Origin: Anthonomus grandis grandis
Lineage: Eukaryota > Arthropoda > Insecta > Coleoptera > Curculionidae
NCBI RefSeq assembly: GCF_022605725.1
Contig: NC_065551.1
Coordinates: forward strand, 1,116,001 to 1,180,000
Reading direction: 5' to 3'
Length of the DNA: 64,000 bases
Position 1 is the stretch's first letter, and each line of letters starts with the position of its first letter. The notes under the pieces are model-generated. The model ran no database searches and was not told where the DNA came from. It saw nothing but the letters and a program-made list of their open reading frames with translations. The translations under genes were made by a program, and so were the position numbers. Below, one piece after another: positions 1 to 12,177 of this stretch.

Positions 1-553
1 ATTATTCATACCGGCGGCAATGGAACAGCCGATGATGTCACGCACATCAAACTTAGACTCCTATTCCTGCTTATAACAATCGGCCATCCTGTTTAGTTCA
101 CGTCCTCGGGAACATTACCCTGGAAACCAATAATTCTTTGAGGTATCACAACTAATATTCAGGATTTCTCAGACTTCATCAAACATGGAACAATGCAACA
201 CTTTGCATTTATCTTTAGGACTATGCGTACGCATATTACCACCATAAATTTCAATAAACAGGTCAAAATTCCATCACACCCGCATACATGATTGCACACG
301 CTGACCGCCTCGTATTTCGCCAGAATACGCACCGCCAACGTAAACAAACATGCAAGCTTAAGTGACCATATCATCGTATTTTCTCAACATAATAAATATG
401 ATGACATAACTTTCGGCAGAATGCTGCTCATAATTTCGAAAACCTCTCTTTAAGTATTTTGACCGACCATCAGCAGAAACCTGCCTATTTATACTTTATA
501 CATATATACTCGTATATTCCTCCATGCTTGATACTATCTAAGTCATCACATTT
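1..553 (-). repeat. Probable LTR / 3' non-coding end of a Gypsy element
   Basis: On the minus strand this lies directly downstream of the end of Gypsy pol (stop near 630). At about 553 the minus strand reads TGTGATGACTTAG after a purine-rich stretch, which would suit an LTR start. A TATA-like TATAAATAGG follows on the minus strand near 492-485, as in an LTR promoter. The other LTR is outside the window or lost, so the boundaries are inferred. No convincing coding sequence is seen here. Confidence 0.4.
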
Positions 554-629
554 TCCAGTTTAAAATACAATTTATTATTTTTTTTACACATTACACAAAT
601 ACATACTCAAACATAACTTTACTATTATT

Positions 630-2490
630 CTATTCGTCGTTTATACTTATTTCATCATCAGAACTAGAGTCATTACTAGTTGCACCCGGCATACTATAAT
701 ATTGGCGTAAGCTATCACCTGCTACAACCGTTTCGAACTTTTTATAACCCTTAAGCCCTTTTATACTTCGAATTTTGTATCTATCATTTTCCAAAACTTT
801 GACAATAACATACGGACCAGAATATCGTGAATCAAGTTTCTTGCTTATACCGGTTTGACTACAACAATTTGCATCTTTCCATAACACAAGGTTACCTTTC
901 GCATATTTTCGAGGAGGCTTATGCTGTTTATCATAAACATCTTTCATCTGACGAGCGATCTTTTCCATTGCCACAGCAGCTGCCTGCCTTCTTATTCTAA
1001 CATCAGTATTTTCTGACATGTCACTTTCTAAATTCTGCAATATTTTCCCCTTGTGATTAAACATTAACTCAAATGCAGTACAATTCGTGCTGGAATTTAT
1101 CGTATTATTTATACCCCAAACAACTTCAACAATTTTCTCATCCCAGTATTTGCCATTATCAACAGAAGGTTTTAAGGCATTTAAAAATGTCCTATGATAT
1201 CGCTCTATTTATCCATTATTGGCACGAGGTGTACTAACTGCATTTAAAATATGTTCAATCTGCTTATCATTGACAAATTCAGCAAAATGATGACTCGTAA
1301 AGGTAACGCCTCTATCGGAAATTATACGTTTTGGGTACCCAAGAAACATCCCAAAAACTTGCTTTAAATGTCTTACAGTTTTCCTAGACCCCAACGTTTT
1401 ACATGGCATAACTATAAAATATTTTGTAAATGAATCAATAATTGTAAGTATATACATAAAACCGGATGAACTTTTTGGAAAAGGACCAACATGATCTATG
1501 TGAACTGTCTCCATAGGAACATTTGACTTATTTATAGGATGTAATTCACCTTCAGGTTTTCCAAAATTTCCCTTATTATATGCACATTTTATGCAAGCAC
1601 AAACATATTTTTTAATAAATCTAGTCATTCCTGCAAACCAAAATTTATTTTTTATTAACGTTTCGCATTTTTTAAGACCAGGATGACCAATTTCGTCATG
1701 ATACTTAATCATAATTTGCCAACGACCTGACTTAGGAACTACTAATCGTTCACCTGCAGAAGTCTTACGATATAAACGATTATTTTTAATAACATACTCC
1801 TTTTGCAAATAATTTTTTTCGCCGCTATTTAATTGATTAATAATAATTTGTAACGCATTATCCTGAAGTTGCAAGGTCAAAAACCAATCATCAATATTAG
1901 AAATTTGGGAAATATCAATGCTTACGTCTGCAGTTATTGCGTTCCGACTAAGCGCGTCCACATGACTCATATTCTTTCCCGGTTGATGACATTTCAAAAT
2001 CAAAATCTTGAATCTGCAGCCACCATCGAGCGATTCGAGGGACAAGGTCGCGTTTATTAAAAGTATACCGAACCGCACTACAATCAGTTATTATTTTAAA
2101 ATGCACACCCAACAAATAAACACGAAACCGTTTTAATGACTCAATAACAGCCAGTGTTTCCAATTCATAACTATGATAAACTTTTTCGGCGGTACTCGTA
2201 ACCCTACTAAAATAAGCGACAGGTTGTTTATTTCCATTTGTTTGTTTTTGTAATAAAATACCGCCCAAACCTTTACTACTCGCATCGGTGTGAACTTCCG
2301 TTTCTAATTTTTCATTAAAAGGTGCCAAAATAGGTTTACTTGAAAGTTTATGTTTTAATAAATCAAAAGCGTTTTGCTGTGATGAACCCCATTCCCATTT
2401 TACATTTTTCTTTGTTAATTGTCTTAATGGACCGGCAATTATTGCAAAATTTTGAATAAATTTTCGAAAATATCCTGCTAACTCTATTAA
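630..2490 (-). pseudogene. Gypsy/Ty3 pol fragment: RNase H and integrase
   Basis: Read on the minus strand from 2490 down. The first part is the end of the RT connection and RNase H (LAGYFRKFI, then HTDASSKGLGGILLQ and FKIITDCSAVRYTF). A frameshift near 1985 follows, then the ADALSR-like end (HVDALSRN). The integrase H2C2 zinc-binding motif (HDEIGHPGLKK, then CACIKCA) lies at about 1690-1590, and the core with VHIDHVGPF and SDRGVTF at about 1510-1290. An in-frame stop at 1209-1211 lies just before the region of the catalytic Glu. The GPY-like C-terminal part (YSGPYVIVKV) is at 1064-630. Gag, protease and most of RT are absent: the fragment starts abruptly at about 2490 against unrelated sequence next to a hAT remnant. 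It is a dead LTR retrotransposon fragment. Confidence 0.9.
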
Positions 2491-2559
2491 AATATCCTGC
2501 AAACAAAGCTGCTCTACTTTTTTATGTTTTGTATAATTAAAGACATTCAAAATTATTGT

Positions 2560-4670
2560 GCGTTAATACCTAGTATTACATACCATAACATAATAAAGTG
2601 ATGGAGTACCATTGTGAGTGTGATGAAACAGTTAACTGCTTAAAGAAACTTATTACAGGGCCCTCTCCCTTTATTCGCATGACATTTACAGAAAAGCAAA
2701 CTGTTATAAACATTGGTAGGCCTACCCCTGAATTAACAATTAAGCAACAACAAAAGAAGTCTGCACGGTATTTTAATAAAAAAATGTATGATAATTATAA
2801 GTGGCTCTGCGGTTGTCTCCATGAAAACAAAATGTATTGTTGGCCCTGTTTACTGTTTGGAAAGGAAAAAAATTTTTGGAATAAAACTGGGTACATCGAT
2901 TTAAGCAATTTTTCAAGCAGCAAAAAAACATGACCAGTCGACTAATCACTTAAACAGCGCGCTTTCTCTGCATAGCTTTGGTGGAACTCGGATTGAAACA
3001 GCCCTGTCTCGTCAATTTCGAGAAGAAATTGAAAGACACAATGCAAGGGTGGATAGAAATTGTAATGTAATGCGGCGATTAATAGATATTACGTGTTATT
3101 TGGCTATGCAGGAATTGCCGTTTCGCGGGCATTTTGAGTCTGTAAACTCTGTAAGCAGAGGTAGTTTTATAGAATGTGTTAAGTTATTAAGTAATTATGA
3201 CGGCCTTTTAGCGGATCACGTGCAATCAGTTACCGAAAAAGAAAACAGACCTGTATTTAGTGGACTGTCAAATAGGATCCAAAATGATCTTATTTTGAGT
3301 ATATCAGCAGTCATTTTAAAAACTGTTCGAGCTGAAATTTTGCAAACGAAATTCGTAGCAATAATGATAAACGAAACTCCTCATGTCAGTGGTAAAGAAC
3401 AATTAAGTATGTGCTATTTTAAGATATTTTAATAAAAATAATGAAGTCGTTGATCGGTTTATCGGATTTTTTTATGTTTCGGGAAATAGAAATGCAGAAA
3501 AACTAACTGAAATTGTACTGGATTTACTAAAAGACTACGAGTGTTCTGATAAGCTTATAGCTCAAACTTATGACGGCGCTGCAGTACTCTCTTCGAAGAA
3601 TAATGGCGTTCAAAAAAAAGTGCGCGAAACTTGTACAGATGCTTTGTACGTATGGTGCTCTGCGCATATTTTAAATCTGGTCTTGTCAAAATCGTGTGAA
3701 CGGGTTGTTGAAACCAAACACTTTTTTGGCACGATAAAAAAGTTAGCTTCATTTTTTCATACAAGCACCAAAAGATCAGATTTATATAACAAGTTTTGTT
3801 CGAAAAAATTGCCGCGAGTTGTGTAAACAAGATGGGTTCATAATTCCCGAACGGTTAATGTTATATACACGGAGCGTGAGAATTTAATTAATATTTTTTA
3901 TGAGATAATTGATAATTTAGCAGACTGGGATAGTGATTGTATTTCTGCAGCAAGAACATATGAATCGGCTTTAAAACATGATTTTGAATTTAACTTCTTT
4001 TTGGAAATATTTAATACAATATTTGGACAAACTGACATCTTATATAATATCTTACAGTCGAAAATTGTAGACGTGGGCTATTGTGTAGAAAAAAATAGAT
4101 GAATTTACCGATTATGTCGAAAACTTTTACAAAAAGAATGATGTTATTTACGAAAAAATTGTTAAATTTTGTGGAGAGCCTAGAAAAATTCGAGACATAG
4201 ATAATTTAAAAATGCACTATAAAAGAATATTTCGAGAAATAATTGACAACATTAAAAACGAAATAATTATCTGTCAATTATTTATATATATTTTATAAGG
4301 AGATTCGCCAGTTACATTTTTTTAAACTTTTAGACACTGACTCATTTCAATCTTTTCGATTAAAATTCCCCGATGATATGTTATTGCATTTAAAATCTAT
4401 ATATGGAAAATACTTTGATTTTGATCGTTTAAAAAACGAATTAGTTTGTTTATATTCTTCCTCCGAGTTTTCCAAACTGAATGCGTACGAAATTATAAGA
4501 TATTGTCATGAACAAAAATTATGTGATGTTGTAGTGCATCGGCAGAAAGATCATTATCTGAGCTAAAAAGGATACATACCTATTTAAGAAACACTCAAGG
4601 ACAGGAAAGATTAATTAATTTGGCCGTAATTTCTTTGGAAAATGAACTTTTGCAAGACATTAAATGAAAT
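2560..4670 (+). pseudogene. hAT transposase remnant (ZMYM/DUF4371 type)
   Basis: The plus strand gives consecutive pieces of one hAT protein in changing frames. A TTF-type zinc finger (WLCGCLHENKMYCWPCLLF) lies at about 2800-2865. The DUF4371-like core spans 2940-3430 and 3430-3825 (TYDGAAVLSS, WCSAHILNLVLSK). The C-terminal hAT dimerisation region is at about 4545-4664 (SAERSLSELKRI, RNTQGQERLINLAV), ending in a stop. Frameshifts lie near 2925, 3425 and 3820, with further breaks around 4080-4300, so no full protein can be made. Such proteins are often annotated as zinc finger MYM-type 1-like, but this is a transposon relic rather than a host gene. I could not define terminal inverted repeats (TIRs) or the 8-bp duplication. 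Confidence 0.85.
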
Positions 4671-5170
4671 TCAAACTTTTATAACGATGTCATTGATGTT
4701 TTTTTAAAAAAGGATCATAGTATTGACCTAATCTATAAATAATGTTAATATTTGTATTAAAAAGTTAAAAAAATTAAAAGATATCTACTTATATTTTTAG
4801 TATTTTCATTTTATTGTTAAATAACATTTAGATGTAGCTATAGGTAAGTAAAAAAATTATATAATAAACAATAAATAATAAATTTGGAGGTTAAAATAAA
4901 CATTTGAGAAAGCCCCAAAAATTTTTCGGCGCACTTTTGCCTGCGCCGCGCTTTTTTTTTACGGAATCTTTTTGTCTTTTTGCCTACCCTGCTGAAACAT
5001 CCACTGCACGCTACTGCTAAAATACTTCGAATACTACGAATATTCCTCGAAATTAGCACTAAAGAAACGTAAAAAAAAATCCACGGAAATTTTACGACAC
5101 TTTATTAATGCAAAAACGGAATATAAAATGCCTGAAGGCGGATTATAAATCATCTTCTCGAGACGTGACT
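4671..5170. other. AT-rich non-coding stretch
   Basis: This is probably hAT 3' flank up to about 4800, then anonymous AT-rich DNA. I see no coding region or clear repeat. The short open frames here lack recognisable motifs. Confidence 0.5.
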
Positions 5171-5385
5171 TGTTAGAACAGTACGCGGCGCAAAACTCTG
5201 CTGAACGCTGCGCACGTCCGTTGAATTCAAACGTGTGTAAATAAGGAAGAGCGTTTTGTTAAGTTCTGCTTAGGTAGGCGCACGACAGACAGCGTCGACT
5301 ATGTGCGCTGAAATCAAACCGAGTTTGATTTTGCCGCAGTCGTTCAGTTAAGCTAAAAGTGAGCAGATAAAAAACATATTGAAAA

Positions 5386-6686
5386 ATGGCAACCAAATTT
5401 TCTTTAGAGGAAGATGAAAAGTTGATTGATCTTGTACGAGAACATCCTCCATTGTACACTGTGAAGAGTAAAAGTTTTAAGGATAATGTTGTGAAAACTA
5501 ATATATGGAAAGAAATTGGAGAAAAACTTCACAGAAAAGGTAAGGGCATATTTATTATTATAAAAAAATAAAACGTTTCATGTATTGACAATAATAATAT
5601 TACTCGACGCGAGACACCATATTGCCTTGCCATGGTACAGCCCCAATAGTATTAAAATAGATTTTAAAGTTATCTCTAACCTCAAATGCTTCATATGATG
5701 CTCTTTTGTCACAAGTGGCGGTTAACTTTAACATACTTTCTTTTGGAAAATCCGGAACTTTATTGGCATTCGTTTGGACAAGAAGTTTTTGCCTTTCGAA
5801 GCATGTTGTGCAATATACAAGCAGAAACTATTATGTTATCAGCTACCTCTGGAGCCACGGCTATGGGTCTGTAGAATATTCTGAAGTACTCACACATTAT
5901 ATCAAATGCATGTTCTAATGTTCTTCTGGCCCTGGAATGTCTGTAGTTATAAATGGCTTTTGTCTTGTCATGCTTTGCTTAATTTTATGAATATGGTTTC
6001 ATCATATTTGTTGTTAAACTGAATGCCTCGTCCCCCAATATTACATGAGGTTGCTGCATATTAGTACTAGGAATAACTGTTGAAGGAGGTAAATTAAAAC
6101 AGTTAGTAGTAATCTGCTTTCTTATGTTTGATTTTATAAATATCCCCGCATCGCCCTCTCTGCCATAGGATCCTACGTCAATTGCCACAAATCTATACCT
6201 TGCATCGACGACTGCTAGCAGAACAATTGAATGAAACTTTTTGTAATTAAAATAGAGAGATCCTGCATTGGATGGACAACGAATTCTTATGTGTTTACCA
6301 TCAATCGATGCACAACAATTTGGGTAATTCCATAAGCTATTAAAATCTGAAGCATTTGCCTCCATTTGTTCTTTACTAGGCTGAGGTAAATAGATATGAA
6401 GCATACGTTTAACAATACTTTGAAGAACTTGTTTTACGCATATGCTAATCTAACTATGGTGAATTCTGTATTGAAAGGATAGTGACCTGTATGACTCTCC
6501 AGTTGCCAAGAACCTGCAATAAAAATATTGCGCATTAGTGTACTAAAATTCTTCTTCCGATGACTTATTCTTGATTGGTTTTCAGATGTGGAATGTAAAA
6601 ATAGGTGGAACTCTATAAGAGATTACTACCAAAGAAAGAGAAAGGACTACACCAAAGGCACAGGTACAGGATCTCAAAGAACATAA
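5386..6686 (+). CDS. Harbinger 1 MADF-domain protein (two exons)
   Basis: Exon 1 runs 5386-5539 from ATG, with donor GTAAGG. Exon 2 runs 6586-6686 after acceptor TTTTCAG, ending in TAA. Joining at these sites keeps the frame and gives about 84 residues. The sequence is a MADF (Myb/SANT-like) DNA-binding fold: EEDEKLIDLVREHPPLY and WKEIGEKLHRK from exon 1, then KNRWNSIRDYYQRKRKDY from exon 2. MADF proteins of Harbinger elements are thought to bind the element DNA and escort the transposase. The transposase C-terminal exon lies inside this gene's intron on the other strand. The protein stops soon after the MADF domain with no BESS motif, so it may be a shortened version. Splicing is inferred. 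Confidence 0.75.
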
Positions 6687-7096
6687 ATAATAAACTAATA
6701 ATAATAAGAACATAAATAATCTCATTTAACATAAATAAGTTCTATAAATAAAGTAAAATTGCTTTATATTACTTTTATCATTTACCTTAAAGTCAAGCTG
6801 CGTTTTTCTTCTGGACTAATTGGATTTTGACGCCTGTTGTAAGGATGTTTGGTAATATCAGCTCTTATATAATCTAACACTAATTGAAATAATTCTGTGG
6901 ATAGTCGAAAATATTCCCGAAATTTGTAGTCGTTTCCAAATAGTTTTTTTTCTATTGTTACTTTATAAGCCCCTTCCAAACATCTATTAGACAACATTCG
7001 ATTTTCAGTTTTGTTTTGGCGACAACAACTAATTAAACTCAGAAGATTCAATTCATGTTCTTCTTCATCAATAAGCATCGCCAGCAAACATTTTTT
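5760..7096 (-). pseudogene. Harbinger 1 transposase (DDE_Tnp_4), broken
   Basis: Exon 1 (7096-6786, ending SPEEKRSLTLR before GTAAAT) and exon 2 (6513-5760, after TTGCAG) form a HARBI1-like nuclease. The first Asp is in CCASIDGKHIRI, followed by VDVGSYGREGDAGIF, ILGDEAFSL and the Glu motif ARRTLEHAF. In-frame stops lie near 6444 and at about 5984-5978, so the protein is dead although the frame holds to the C-terminal region (ACILHNMLRK). The intron between the exons contains exon 2 of the plus-strand MADF gene. In an intact copy this enzyme would cut and paste the element with its MADF partner. Confidence 0.88.
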
Positions 7097-7465
7097 AGAT
7101 ATAATGATTATTCTTGTATTATACACTATAAATATATGAAAATGTGACAAAATACGTTTGCCTCCATCTGCACCCACCAGCATACAATTAGGAACTAACA
7201 AAACACTTGTATGAAAACTACCGTGCGTCGATCAAGGTAGATTCTGTTGAACGTTTATGCTATGCGTCGCGCAGTGTTCTAACAAACCGTAGCTTTAGGC
7301 AGCGTGCAGTTGGAGAATCCGGTAAGTTGTTTGTTTATTTATGCATATATTATAGATTTGTTTTTTTTTAATTACAATAAGTTATAGTATGAAATATACA
7401 TTTTATTTACTTTAAATTAGGAGCCTGTTATATAATAATATTTATTAAACAGGTACCTAGGAAGA

Positions 7466-8377
7466 ATGCAAATACAGCATGTGGAAGTTTTGGCAGAGTT
7501 TATGGAAGACAACCCTGAATTTGCAAGGGGTAGACTTTCTGCCTCGAATGCTAGGGAGAAGTTCAAGGCACTGTGGGGAAATTTAACCACCAGGTTAAAT
7601 TCCTTAGGATTTGGTGTTAGAGATGTGGAAAATTGGCAAAAAGTAAGCAAAATATACAAAATAATGCCAGATTTATACATTTGTTTAGTCACAATCACAA
7701 AAGTTAAACACATGCTGCAATAAGTGCCATTTACCGAATTATACAACAAATCTTTCAAACAAATTATCATTATCAAACAAATTTTTGATTGAAATGCGAC
7801 TTTTAAAGTTTGCTTTTTGGGTGTCTGATACACAAATATAAAATCTGAGTTAGAATCAATAAAATATTTTATGTAAAAATTTTGTTTTAATTAGTAATTT
7901 AAAAAAAAAAGCTGCCGAAATAAAAAGGTATCAAGAAGGCACAGGTGGTGGTCCAGCAACCCATAAGACTTTGTCAGATTTAGAACAGAGAATCCTTAAC
8001 ATTCTGGGCACTATGTTTTATGCAGGGATTGGTGTGGAGGAAAGAGGTGTAAGTATTTTACTTGATTAGGTATTTCTTTCTCTGCAAAATAGACCAATCA
8101 TAAACAAGCAAATGGTTTTTGTTAAATTACTATGTTTCACTTTTGTTTGAATAAAATTCTTGTTAATTAATTAACTGTTTTATATTGCAATTTTCAGATA
8201 AATGTTAGCATATCAGGCCCTTCAAATTCAACAGCTTATACCACAACCTCACAGCAATCTATTACTGAAATAGAGAATAATAATTATGATACGCAACAGC
8301 AGCCTTCGACTTCTGCCGCTAAAAGGGGTCAGGAAAGTGAAGGTCCATGTGAGCAAGCATGCCCTAGGCAAGACTAA
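7466..8377 (+). pseudogene. Harbinger 2 SANT/Myb-like DNA-binding protein
   Basis: Exon 1 (7466-7642, donor GTAAGC) carries the Myb/SANT-like domain: VLAEFMEDNPEFARGR, REKFKALWGNL, LNSLGFGVRDVENWQK. Exon 2 (about 7888-8048, donor GTAAGT) has NLKKKAAEIKRYQEG and RILNILGTMFY. Exon 3 starts at 8198 after TTTTCAG and ends at a stop at 8375-8377. Compared with the intact Harbinger 4 protein, the start of exon 2 with its acceptor appears lost (the TWSDYK segment is missing). The C-terminal coiled-coil part follows only as out-of-frame fragments. It is probably non-functional. It would have bound element or target DNA to help the transposase. Confidence 0.75.
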
Positions 8378-9276
8378 GACCATGATTATTTATTCTTTGG
8401 GAAGCATAGTGAACCCCCCCAAAAAAAAGAAAAAAGTAAGAAACCAATGGAAGCATATAAAAAACCATAGAATGCTTAAAAAGCATTGAAAACACTTTAA
8501 AATGTGGTCTTTCAGAAATACATTTGACTTTGAAGGAAGGCTTTCAATCTTTAAGTAAAAGGAACAATGACTTACCATAAAAAATAAATACAACCATTAT
8601 TTGGTAATATATAGGGTATAAAAAATTTGTTAATTTAGTATAAGTTTTGTGACCAAGAGTGCAATTTTTTTCTTTTTTAACACCATGGGTTATATTGTTT
8701 GTGATTTTTGTTCTATTCCTATTTTTTATTTATTTTTTAAGAGTTTAGTTACTAATTGTTTGAGTTCCTATTTTCGTTTGTATTTATTTATGCTATTTAA
8801 GTTTATGTCTCAATTATCTTTTTGTTGACTTCATTATTAAATTGTTTTTTAATATTTTTATTGTTTTAATTAATTAATATTATTGCTCTCTTAAAAAAAA
8901 TGCCATTTTAAATTGGCACTTTCTGTGGCTACCTATAATTTGTAGTTATTTCTTAGAACCTAAAAATATTTAACAAAACAAGCAATTTACAAAAATATTT
9001 TATATTCGGAAATATTGAACATACATACAAATTGTACAAATAAAGAAAACTTCTTGAAGAAAATGTTTGAACAATTAATAAAATAATATAAATCATTATA
9101 CATTAGGTAAATTAGGTACTATTAAAATACTATTTAAATTATATTAATTTAGAAAGGGCTGCATTCTGGCGGCACTCACTAAAACTATAAAAAGCAACGT
9201 CATAAGATCATTGTTGTTTAAACTAACTTAAGTCTTTAAATCAAAAACAGTTACATTATCAAAAATAACAAACTTT
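8378..9276. other. AT-rich spacer between convergent Harbinger 2 genes
   Basis: This holds degraded coding remnants of the SANT protein tail up to about 8570, then AT-rich 3' sequence. I see no further gene. Confidence 0.5.
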
Positions 9277-10340
9277 TTACTGAAAATACTGCTCTACCAC
9301 CCTATTTCTTACAACATTTCCTTGACCCAATAAACCTCCTACATGTACATTAGCCAACTGGACCACTTCAATTTCATTAGGCTGCCAATTTTCCATGTCT
9401 TGTCCCAATCCAAAATCAATGCACATATTGTGTAGTGCTACACAAGTATTTATAAGCTCACCAACAAAGTTTGGTGAGTATCTTGCCACTCGCTCCCTCA
9501 ATAAACACCTAAATCTTGTTTTTAAAACTCCAATAGCTCTCTCAATAACATTTCTTGCAGCAATATGTGCATTATTGTAGCGGGCTTCGGGACTGTTTTC
9601 TGGAAGATTTAAATATGGAACAAGAAGGAAGGGTTCTAAGGGATACCCAGAATCCCCTATTAGCCATGTACCCCTCATATTGCCTCTTTGGTATTCTTCC
9701 CATATAAATTGTCTCAGATGACACTGCCTCCATATAAACGAATCATGGTTACTACCTGGGTAATTTGCATTTATATATATAAATTTTAATTCTGCATTAC
9801 ATATTACTAATGCATTAAGAGAATGGAAGCCCTTCCTATTTATGAAAATGTATTCATCCACATTTGTTTTAAAATGGCTATGTGAGTCCCATCTATAGCT
9901 CCTATTATGTCCGGAAAATTAAACCTTTGCATGAAGAGCTCCCTATTTCTATTAATTTCTCTTTTGGTGCGGGGGAATTTGATTTTTTGGGGTGATAGAT
10001 GCTCACTTATAGCATTGGTAACCTCATGGATATATCTGAAAAAGAAATAAAAGATAGGATGAGACATAAGAAAATTAATAAACAGAGAAATTTATGGAAA
10101 TAATAGGTGAATTAAAATTTCCTTTTTAACAAAAAAAGGCGGCACAAAAGGCATTAGTCCATTTTTTGCGAAACTCAGCTCACAGTATAATTTAATGTTG
10201 TTGTGCTAAATGCAATATGAATTTTTTACCTACCTATGGGCACTAGTCTGGCTCACGGCCATATTAAAATCTCCACCCACACTTCTCTGGTAGCCACCAG
10301 TTGCATATATGTACTTGTGTTTTTCCTTTGACATATTAAA
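9277..10340 (-). pseudogene. Harbinger 2 transposase (HARBI1-like), broken
   Basis: The last part of the first coding exon is at about 10325-10234 (ATGGYQRSVGGDFNM, ending before GTAGGT). Exon 2 starts at 10035 after TTTTCAG. Motifs in order are IIGAIDGTHIAIL (first Asp), NYPGSNHDSFIWR, LIGDSGYPLEPF (second Asp), RNVIERAIGVLKTRFR (Glu) and VALHNMCIDFG. There is a one-base frameshift near 9868, just after the first Asp motif, and the N-terminal third is absent. A full relative lies at 22528-23676. The catalytic motifs are preserved, so decay looks moderate. Confidence 0.88.
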
Positions 10341-11482
10341 ACAGTCCGCTACTCTAAAAAATTACATAATAATTATTATTGACCAAATGCTCAATAATTA
10401 AAACGTATGAATTTCGTGTGGAATTATATTTTTTTTTTATATTGATGTACAGGTTTGTAGGAATATTTAAATTTACTAAGTTACTTATTCCACTGCCAAT
10501 GAAGTGAACCTTCATTACTCGTAAAAAAGTCAGTAAAAAGTTTACGAACATCATTCGCTGGCCTATTTCCACGTTCACCCTGCATATTAGGAATATCTGC
10601 AAGTCCCGTTACTGTGAGTGTGTCTTCAAAATGATATCCGTCTCTTTTTCGCACAAAATTGTGCAGGATGCAGCACGCTTTGACTATTTTTATAGACAAT
10701 TGCATGAAAACGTTAAGTGGCCTGTGAAAAATTCTCCATTTATTAGAGAGGATCCCAAAACCACAATCGACATATCTTCTAGGTCTACACAAGCGGTAGT
10801 TAAATATTCATTTTTCTTGACTTAAAACTTTTCCAGAGTAAGGACGCATGAGATGTTTATGAATTCCAAAACCTTCGTCTCCAATAAACACATAGGGGAC
10901 GTCTTGTTAAGCATTTGATGACAAAGGTTCTGGCTTGGGAAGGTGTAGCTCTTTATCGACCATTTTTTTCCAAAGTGGTGATTCATCGAATATTGTTGAA
11001 TCGCTGTCCTTTCCATAAGCCCCGATATTGACATATATAAAACGGTATTCACTATCAACCACAGCAAGCAATACTATTGAAAAAAAGTCTTTGTAGTTGA
11101 AATGAAGAGAACCACTATGTTCAGGCTTTGTGAGTCGAATGTGCTTGCCGTCTACAGCCCCAATGCAATGAGGAAACTGGGTTTTCTTCTGAAAACCACC
11201 AGCAGTAGCTTTCAGTTTTTCTTCTGTCATTGGTGGTATACAATCCAAACGTAAATTGTTCCATATAACATCACAAACTTCTTGGACAATCTCAGATATT
11301 GTAGATATTCCCAATCGATAGACATAATGAAGGTCCGTGAATGTATTGCCACTTGCAAGGTATCTGAAACGAAAAAAAAATTCAAATCATAGAGATATGG
11401 AAAAAAAAAGCTTAATATAGTAATTCAAAATTTATATTTAAAGCAAAGTAACAAAATTGTAAATATATATTTTTATTTTCAG

Positions 11483-12177
11483 GCAAATCTGTCATTTCTA
11501 AGTGGACCAATATTCGAGACCGACAAGTCAAATATTTGAAGAAGCTGGATGATGAAAAGGGAACGAGCTCAGCAGCAAAATCAAATAAAAAATACATTTA
11601 TAGTGACCAATTAAGTTTTCTGCAAAAGAATACAAACAGAATTTCGACAACTTGTAGTATGGACTGTGAAAAAAAGATGGGTAGCCTAAAGATATATTAG
11701 GAGGTGAAAATTTTAATAACAAAACAGATGATGAGGTTTTTTTGTAATTCAGTGCCTTTTAAAAGTAGTCAAAACCGAAAGAGACCTAAATCTGAAATGA
11801 CAGATATTGAAAAATCTATTTTACAGAAATTGGAACAGCCAGAAGATCGCCACATTAGCTTTTTCAAAGGTATTCTTCCCAGTCTTCAAAAACTTGACGA
11901 GACTGAAACAATACAGTTTCAAGCGGGAGTATTGAATATTCTTCAAAACATTCACCGCTCTCAACCTCGATTGCCTTCGATGGATATCAGCGTTCCTTCT
12001 CCTTACCAAAAAACAATCATTCAACCTGCGCGGAATTATTCTTCACAACGATTGGAAACGCGCCCTAACTCACAAAGGTACCAACCACCAGTTAAAGGAG
12101 TTTTGACTGAGTACAGTAGCTCTAGTTCTACTCAACCCGGATCCTCTGTCTTGACTGTACAGCTTGACAAATATTAA
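11483..12177 (+). pseudogene. Harbinger 3 MADF-BESS protein, 3' exon
   Basis: After acceptor TTTTCAG at 11482 the reading KSVISKWTNIRDRQVKYLK is the C-terminal half of a MADF domain. A frameshift near 11690 leads into an open frame with the BESS motif (FFKGILPSLQKLDETE, then FQAGVLNILQNI) and a Ser/Gln-rich tail ending at 12177. Exon 1 with the N-terminal MADF half should lie left of the transposase exon but is missing with the truncated end. BESS motifs mediate protein-protein contacts. Confidence 0.75.

Larger units (their letters stand above)
5171..7284. mobile_element. PIF/Harbinger element 1
   Basis: Imperfect TIRs bound the element. The left begins TGTTAGAACAGTACGCGG (5171-5192), and the right, read in reverse complement from 7284, begins TGTTAGAACACTGCGCGA (7284-7263). 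They match at 19 of 22 positions. Inside are a small spliced MADF gene on plus and a transposase on minus, with their exons alternating. The 3-bp TSD cannot be read with confidence. At about 2.1 kb it is short for an autonomous Harbinger, and its transposase is broken. Confidence 0.85.
7287..10345. mobile_element. PIF/Harbinger element 2, truncated at the transposase 5' end
   Basis: A SANT/Myb gene on plus (7466-8377) and a transposase on minus (10340-9277) converge tail to tail, the same layout as Harbinger 4. The transposase N-terminal coding part is missing beyond about 10320, where the sequence changes abruptly. No TIR was recognised at either end. The proteins are related to, but clearly diverged from, those of Harbinger 4. 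Confidence 0.75.

Noticed and set aside
5259..5459. Minus-strand ORF overlapping the Harbinger 1 MADF start
   Set aside because: It covers the element's subterminal region antisense to the supported MADF exon and has no motif.
7417..7833. Minus-strand 138-residue ORF opposite the Harbinger 2 SANT exon
   Set aside because: A shadow of the conserved SANT-coding exon on plus.
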